Shown one piece after another: positions 57,810 to 64,000 of a stretch of DNA of 64,000 bases. The notes under the pieces were generated by a model. It was not told where the DNA came from and made no database searches. It saw only the letters and a list, made by a program, of their open reading frames with translations. The position numbers were made by a program, and so were the translations under genes. The stretch is taken from positions 16,547 to 80,546 of the forward strand of contig NZ_LMSC01000012.1 of the NCBI RefSeq assembly GCF_001428025.1, in the 5' to 3' direction. Every line of letters starts with the position of its first letter. Within the stretch, counting starts at the first letter, position 1. The DNA is from Phycicoccus sp. Soil748. Its GTDB lineage: Bacteria; Actinomycetota; Actinomycetes; Actinomycetales; Dermatophilaceae.

Positions 57810-57946
57810 CGCGGCGGTGGTCGTCAGGGCCGCCTCGAGAGTTTGTGGGCAAGCGTCTGACCAGTGCCTATGCTGGAGGTCCGGGCGCCGGTGACCACGG
57901 TGCTGTTCCGCACGGAGATCGGGGTCGATCGTGGCGGAGGTGCGGA

Positions 57947-59341
57947 GTGGATGACGGCAGGAACGACCATGGGGCCGGGCGCGACGGGTCGGGGCCGCCG
58001 AGGCTGACCTTCCCGGACGCCCCCCGGCTGGCGCTCGAGGAAACGCTGCTCGCGCTGACCAGCCAGGCTGCGGACGTCCTCGCGACACAGGGGCGCCTCC
58101 GGGCACTGCTGCGTGCCATCGCCGCCTTCAGCGGCGACCTCGACGTGCACGTGGTGCTTCGCCACGTCGTCGAAGCCGCACGGGAGCTCGTCGACGCACG
58201 GTACGCCGCCCTGGGCGTGGTGCGGGGTGGCCACCTCGTGGAGTTCATCCACTCTGGCATGGATGCCGAGACGGTGGCGCTGATCGGAGACCCGCCGAAG
58301 GGCCTCGGCCTGCTCGGCCAGCTGGTCGAGCACCCGGAGGCGTTGCGGCTGCGCGCCCTGGCTGAGCACCCGGCCGCCGTCGGCTTCCCCGAGAACCACC
58401 CTCCGATGCGCAGCTTCCTCGGGGTGCCCATCCGCGTCCACGACCAGGTGTTCGGCAACCTCTACCTCACCGAGAGCGCGAACGGCGAGTTCAGCGACGA
58501 GGACGAGCAGCTCGTGACCGCCCTGGCGCACAGTGCGGCCACGGCGATCGCCAACTCCCGCGTGCACACCGAGGTCCAGGAGCAGCGCCGGTGGCTCTCC
58601 GCGTCGACGCTGCTGACCCAGGATCTCTTCAAGGGTGGCGAGCGCGCCACCGCCCAGGTGGCCAGGCACGCGGCCCTCGGGGCCGACGCCGACCTCGCCG
58701 CGATCGCCGTCCCCGGGGTCGAGCCCGGCACCCTCCGGGTCGACGCCGCGGCCGGGATCCTCGCCGGCCAGGTCTCCGACCTGCCCATCGACATCGACGG
58801 CAGCCATGCCGGCCGGGTGTTCACGACCGGGGCCCCGCGCCTCATCCAGGACTACGGCAGCACGCTCGGTGACGGCGACACCGCGATGCTCGGCCCGCTG
58901 GTCATCGTCCCGCTCCAGGCCCGCGACGAGGTGCTCGGCACCCTCAGCGTCGCCCGGCTCGCCAACCGGCCCGTCTTCACCGCGTCGGACGTCGAGCACC
59001 TCTCCCTCTTCGCCGCCCACGCCGGGCTGGCCATCGAGCTCGACCGCAGCCGGTCCGACCAGGAGCTGATGAACCTGCTGCTGGACCGCGACCGGATCGC
59101 CGCGGAGCTGCACGACGACGTGATCACCGAGCTGTTCAGCGTCGGGATGGGGTTGCAGGGACTGGCCGGCAGGGTGCAGACCGACACCGCCGTGCACTCC
59201 CGCGTCCTCGAGATGGCCGAGTCGCTCGACACGACGATCCACCGCATCCGGACCACCGTCTACTCCCTGCGGTCCGCCCAGCCGGGCAACCGCTCACCCG
59301 GGCCGTCGCACGGGCCGTCGCACGGGCCTCCGCCAGGCTGA
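57947..59341 (+). CDS. DosS/DevS-like GAF-GAF-HisKA_3 protein without ATPase domain
   Basis: A 464-residue protein: GAF-A (about 50-200, with the DosS-like segment MRSFLGVPIRVHDQVFGNLYLTE), GAF-B (about 215-370) and a HisKA_3 dimerisation helix RDRIAAELHDDVITELFSVG with phospho-acceptor His389. Only 75 residues follow, ending in a Gly/Pro/Ser/His repeat; the HATPase_c domain of DosS (N, G1, G2 boxes) is absent. It may bind haem like DosS but cannot autophosphorylate, so it could act as a decoy, an acceptor for another kinase, or a sensor. The GTG at 57947 has GGAGG six bases upstream. Confidence 0.85.
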   Translation: MDDGRNDHGAGRDGSGPPRLTFPDAPRLALEETLLALTSQAADVLATQGRLRALLRAIAAFSGDLDVHVVLRHVVEAARELVDARYAALGVVRGGHLVEFIHSGMDAETVALIGDPPKGLGLLGQLVEHPEALRLRALAEHPAAVGFPENHPPMRSFLGVPIRVHDQVFGNLYLTESANGEFSDEDEQLVTALAHSAATAIANSRVHTEVQEQRRWLSASTLLTQDLFKGGERATAQVARHAALGADADLAAIAVPGVEPGTLRVDAAAGILAGQVSDLPIDIDGSHAGRVFTTGAPRLIQDYGSTLGDGDTAMLGPLVIVPLQARDEVLGTLSVARLANRPVFTASDVEHLSLFAAHAGLAIELDRSRSDQELMNLLLDRDRIAAELHDDVITELFSVGMGLQGLAGRVQTDTAVHSRVLEMAESLDTTIHRIRTTVYSLRSAQPGNRSPGPSHGPSHGPPPG

Positions 59342-59350
59342 CGCCGGTCG

Positions 59351-60268
59351 TTACTCGCCCAGGTGGATGTCCATCACGTTGTGCAGCAGCTGGATCGCCT
59401 CCTGGTGGGGCCGCTGGAACGAGTTCCTGCCCATGATGGTCCCGAAGCCGCCACCGAGTGCCGTCTGCCGGTTCTCCTCGAGCACCGCTGCGGTCTCCTT
59501 CGCCGCGCCCCCGGAGAAGATGACGATGCGGTGGCCGTCGAAGGCCGACTGCACCACGTGCCGTACCCGGTCCGCGAGCGTCTCCAGCGGCACACCTGCC
59601 TTCTCCAGCGCGGCCCGTGCGGCGTCGTTCTCGATGAGGTGCGTCGGGGGCTTCACCTTGACCACGTGCGCGCCGAGCTGGCAGGCGAGGTGCGCCGCGT
59701 ACGCGACGACGTCGACCGCGGTGCGTCCCTCGGTCGAGACACCGGACCCGCGCGGGTAGGACCACACCACGAGGGGCAGCCCCGCCTCGGCCGCGTCGCG
59801 CGCGAGCCGGCGCAGGTCCTCGTACATGTGGTTGCGGGCGGCGGAGCCGGGGTAGATCGTGAAGCCGACCGCGGCGCACTCCAGGCGCAGCGCGTCCTCG
59901 ACCGTCGCGACGACGGCGGGCTCGGGGTCGGCCCCCGTGTAGAGCGAGTCGGAGCCGTTGCACTTGAGGATGAGGGGCAGCTCGGTCGCGTACGTCGGGG
60001 CGACGAGCTCGGCTGCGCCGAGGGGCAGTGCGTGCGCGCTGCACCCGGCGTCGAGCGCGAGCCGGGCGTGGTAGCGCGGGTCGTAGCCCGCCGGGTTCGC
60101 TGCGAAGCTCCGCGCCGGCCCGTGCTCGACGCCCTGGTCCACGGGCAGCACCACGAGCTTGCCGGAGCCGCCGGTGCGGCCCTGCTCGAGGATGCGGCGC
60201 AGGTTGGCCAGGGTGCGGTGGCTGGAGGCGGGGTACCACGACAGGATCTCCTCGACCCGCCGAGTCAT
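59351..60268 (-). CDS. class I fructose-bisphosphate aldolase (DhnA/FbaB type)
   Basis: A 305-residue archaeal-type class I aldolase: LVVLPVDQGVEHG near residue 38, GFTIYPGS, and the Schiff-base Lys region HVVKVKPPTHLI, followed by IVFSGGAAKE for phosphate binding. It cleaves or forms fructose-1,6-bisphosphate; the Tyr-Pro-Gly-Ser and Lys placement match this group rather than transaldolase. The ATG overlaps the stop of the small upstream gene (60265-60268). It is convergent with the DosS-like gene, 9 bp apart. Confidence 0.88.
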   Translation of the reverse strand: MTRRVEEILSWYPASSHRTLANLRRILEQGRTGGSGKLVVLPVDQGVEHGPARSFAANPAGYDPRYHARLALDAGCSAHALPLGAAELVAPTYATELPLILKCNGSDSLYTGADPEPAVVATVEDALRLECAAVGFTIYPGSAARNHMYEDLRRLARDAAEAGLPLVVWSYPRGSGVSTEGRTAVDVVAYAAHLACQLGAHVVKVKPPTHLIENDAARAALEKAGVPLETLADRVRHVVQSAFDGHRIVIFSGGAAKETAAVLEENRQTALGGGFGTIMGRNSFQRPHQEAIQLLHNVMDIHLGE

Positions 60269-60480
60269 GACCGCGGCTCCTGCTCCGTCGACGCGTGCTC
60301 AACGGGGCCTGCCGTGGGAGATCGGCGGGCGTCCTTGCGACGGCGCAGCGCGTCGAACATCGCGATCCCGAGGTAGCGCCTCAAGGCGGTGTCGACGGCC
60401 TGGTCGGAGTCGCGTGGTGCCCGCGCCGTGACGGCGTCCGCGGCTTCCTTGCGTATGCGGCTGCGCTCGAGATCTGACAT
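60265..60480 (-). CDS. small basic hypothetical protein
   Basis: A 71-residue, Arg/Ala/Asp-rich soluble protein with no recognised family. It has GAGGTGAG upstream of its ATG and an ATGA overlap with the aldolase gene, both good signs that it is translated. A helix such as AVDTALRRYLGIAMFDALRRRK may be amphipathic. Confidence 0.6.
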   Translation of the reverse strand: MSDLERSRIRKEAADAVTARAPRDSDQAVDTALRRYLGIAMFDALRRRKDARRSPTAGPVEHASTEQEPRS

Positions 60481-60560
60481 CGCTCACCTCGCTGGGTCGG
60501 CCGGGTCACCGGTCGCTGGTCCTGCCTCTTCAGGCTAGGAGCGGCGGGCCCCTGCGGCCC

Positions 60561-60574
60561 GGGACCTATGTCCC
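60561..60574. promoter_or_regulatory. DosR-box-like palindrome at the V-ATPase/aldolase divergent promoter
   Basis: GGGACCTATGTCCC matches the GGGAC-N4-GTCCC core of the DosR/DevR box exactly. It lies in the 145-bp gap between the minus-strand small gene plus aldolase and the plus-strand V-ATPase operon, 52 bp before the first V-ATPase start codon. Confidence 0.5.
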
Positions 60575-60625
60575 CTCGGGACGTTCGGTGCGCTGCCTAC
60601 CGTGGCGAGGGGAGAGGAGGACCGC

Positions 60626-61090
60626 GTGCCCCGAGTCCGTGACCTGCTGTACCGGTTCCGCCCCGCGGGCGGGCCGGGTTCGGCCACGCCGGCCGGCGTG
60701 CCTGCCGACCGGGCGCGTGACCTCGCCGAGGAGCTGGAGCCGGTGTTCACCGCGCTCGCGCCGACCCTGGCCCACTGCCGCGAGGTCGTGGAGCAGGGGC
60801 GCCGCGACGCCGACCGGGCGCGCACCCGCGACGCCCTGGCCGTCGAGCGGCTGCTGGCGGACTCCTCCGCCCGGGCGGCGACGGCACGGGCGCATGCCAG
60901 GGCTCAGGAGCTGGCCGAGGCGGACTCCCGTGGCGCGGTGGTGGAGGCCGATGCAGCGGCCCACGCCTCCCGGCTCGGCGTCCGCCTGGGCGAGCTCCTG
61001 CCGACGTACCGGGAGCAGGTCGTGGCCTCGGTGAGGGCGCTCCTGGCGGAGGCACCGGGACGTGACACCGGCCCCGGTGGTCGACCATGA
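60626..61090 (+). CDS. V-type ATPase peripheral-stalk-like coiled-coil protein
   Basis: A 154-residue, Ala/Arg/Glu-rich, almost wholly helical protein (REVVEQGRRDADRARTRDALAVERLL) with coiled-coil character. It is in the position usually held by the subunit G/H (NtpF/AhaH) gene at the start of prokaryotic V-ATPase operons. Sequence similarity in this subunit is weak, so assignment rests on context. The GTG at 60626 has GAGGAGG five bases upstream; an ATGA overlap couples it to subunit C. Confidence 0.65.
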   Translation: MPRVRDLLYRFRPAGGPGSATPAGVPADRARDLAEELEPVFTALAPTLAHCREVVEQGRRDADRARTRDALAVERLLADSSARAATARAHARAQELAEADSRGAVVEADAAAHASRLGVRLGELLPTYREQVVASVRALLAEAPGRDTGPGGRP

Positions 61091-62086
61091 GTGCGGGGTG
61101 GGTGGCCGTCGGCGTCCGCGCTCGCGCCATGACCAGCCGCCGACTCGGGTCGGCCGGTGCCACCCGCCTCGGTGAGGCCGGTTCGTGGGAGGACGCCGTC
61201 GAGCTCCTCGCCGCCTCGACCTACGGCCACGACGTGCGGGCGGGCCAGACGCTTGCCGAGGCGCAGCACGCGGTCGTCGACACCATGGTGTGGAACCTGC
61301 GGGTCCTCGCCGGCTGGTCGCCGCGTGAGGGCGTGGCGATCCTGCGCGCGATGGTGGCGCCGGTCGAGGTCGCCAACACCCTCGACCACCTCGAGTCCCT
61401 GGCCGGTCGCCGGCCGCGCGCCCCGCACCGGCTCGCCGGCCTCGGCACCGCCTGGCAGCGGGTGCAGGGGGCCACGACGCCCGCGGAGGTGAGACAGGAG
61501 CTGGCCACCTCGGCGTGGGGTGACCCCGGCAGCGACGACCTCCGGGCCGTCGGCGTGACGATGGAGGCCGTGGCCGCGGACCGGCTCGTGTCGGTGGTGC
61601 CGGAGGCGACGCCCTGGGCTGCGGGCTCGGTGGCCCTGCTGCTCGCCCGCGAGCTCGAGGCGGGGCAGGGGCCGCTGCCGGAGCCGTGCCGGGTCGCAGC
61701 AGCCCGGGTGGTGGGCTGGGCCGCCGTGCGCGCGGGTTCGGTGCAGGAGCTCGTGGGGGCCCTGCCGCGGACGGCCTCGTGGGCCCTGACCGGGGTGTCC
61801 GGGCCCCACGACCTGTGGCGCGCCGAGGCGCGGTGGTGGCGGCGGGTCGACCGCGACGCCGGCGCCATGGTGCGGCGCAGCCCTCCCGGCCACGAGGTGC
61901 TCGTGGGGGCGGTGGCCCTGCTCTCGGTCGACGCCTGGCGGGTGCGGGCGGCCCTCGAGCTCGCCGCCCTCGGCGGCAACGGTGGGTCGGCCCAGGGGTC
62001 CGCTCGCGAGTCGGCTCGCGGTTCGGGAGTCGGGTCGGACCTCCGGTCGGCGCTGGGGTCGGCCCTCGGCCCGGGGGAGGACGCCC

Positions 62087-62100
<14 letters not shown>
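61087..62100 (+). CDS. V-type ATPase subunit C (AC39/d-like)
   Basis: A 337-residue helical protein with the pattern of the central-stalk socket subunit: VRARAMTSRRLG at the start, a repeated three-fold helical layout, and LRVLAGWSPREGVAILRAMVAPVEVANTLDHLESL. About 40 C-terminal residues are Gly/Ser/Ala-rich repeats (GSAQGSARESARGSG), unusual for the family. It connects the rotor ring to the catalytic head's central stalk. Its end overlaps the subunit I gene by 14 bp. Confidence 0.75.

Positions 62101-64000
<1,900 letters not shown>

Overview
The window is about 70% G+C, with strong G/C bias at third codon positions, frequent GTG starts and many 4-bp start/stop overlaps (ATGA, GTGA). A lipoprotein-type ABC binding protein with a twin-arginine signal, a DosS-like GAF protein and abundant GntR/DeoR regulators all point to an actinobacterium, probably a soil or plant-associated member of the Micrococcales. 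The genus cannot be fixed from the sequence. No rRNA, tRNA, CRISPR array, insertion sequence or phage gene was recognised. Layout: (1) 0-12.5 kb, housekeeping and envelope genes. These include a DUF4386 membrane protein; a tightly overlapped minus-strand operon of seven genes (GT2 glycosyltransferase, DUF2064 transferase, methyltransferase, membrane-anchored molybdopterin oxidoreductase, small membrane protein, OmpR-type regulator, histidine kinase); a GT-C-like membrane protein with a sugar-nucleotide epimerase; a secreted protein made of three ~130-residue repeats; and a DUF1326/DUF2182 pair. (2) 12.5-24.8 kb: ornithine aminotransferase, a cyclic-2,3-DPG-synthetase-like GTPase, PPK2, small enzymes, an ABC exporter, secreted and phospholipase D proteins, and a decayed acyltransferase with an early in-frame stop. 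(3) 25-40.5 kb, a sugar-acid island: PhoD-type phosphatase, glycoside hydrolase, FadR-type GntR regulator, enolase-superfamily dehydratase, SMP-30 lactonase, ABC importer, TauE/SafE exporter, divergent DHDPS-family protein, HutC-type GntR regulator, two SDR dehydrogenases and a fumarylacetoacetate-hydrolase-family enzyme. Together these encode a complete non-phosphorylative 'diketo-hydrolase' route from an aldose to pyruvate plus a three-carbon acid. A shared TTATGCA operator lies at four promoters of this region. (4) 40.5-44.6 kb: phosphodiesterase, PAS/PP2C phosphatase, geranylgeranyl-reductase-like flavoprotein, DeoR regulator. (5) 44.7-56.8 kb, an operon resembling the Embden-Meyerhof type of sulfoglycolysis: PfkB kinase, YihT-like aldolase, fucose-isomerase-like isomerase, ABC importer, GH31 glycosidase, degenerate M24-like protein, aldehyde dehydrogenase and a second TauE/SafE exporter. 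The expected fate is sulfoquinovose to DHAP plus sulfolactaldehyde, oxidation to sulfolactate, and export. (6) 56.8-64 kb: lipoprotein polysaccharide deacetylase, a DosS-like GAF/HisKA_3 protein lacking the ATPase domain, class I fructose-bisphosphate aldolase, and the start of a V-type ATPase operon (stalk, C, I, K) that runs off the window, with a DosR-box-like palindrome in its promoter region. The main hypothesis is that regions 3 and 5 are two complementary sulfosugar (or deoxysugar) modules. If the substrate of region 3 is sulfoquinovose, its diketo-hydrolase would release pyruvate and sulfolactate directly, a route I do not know to have been described. This is inference from gene content.
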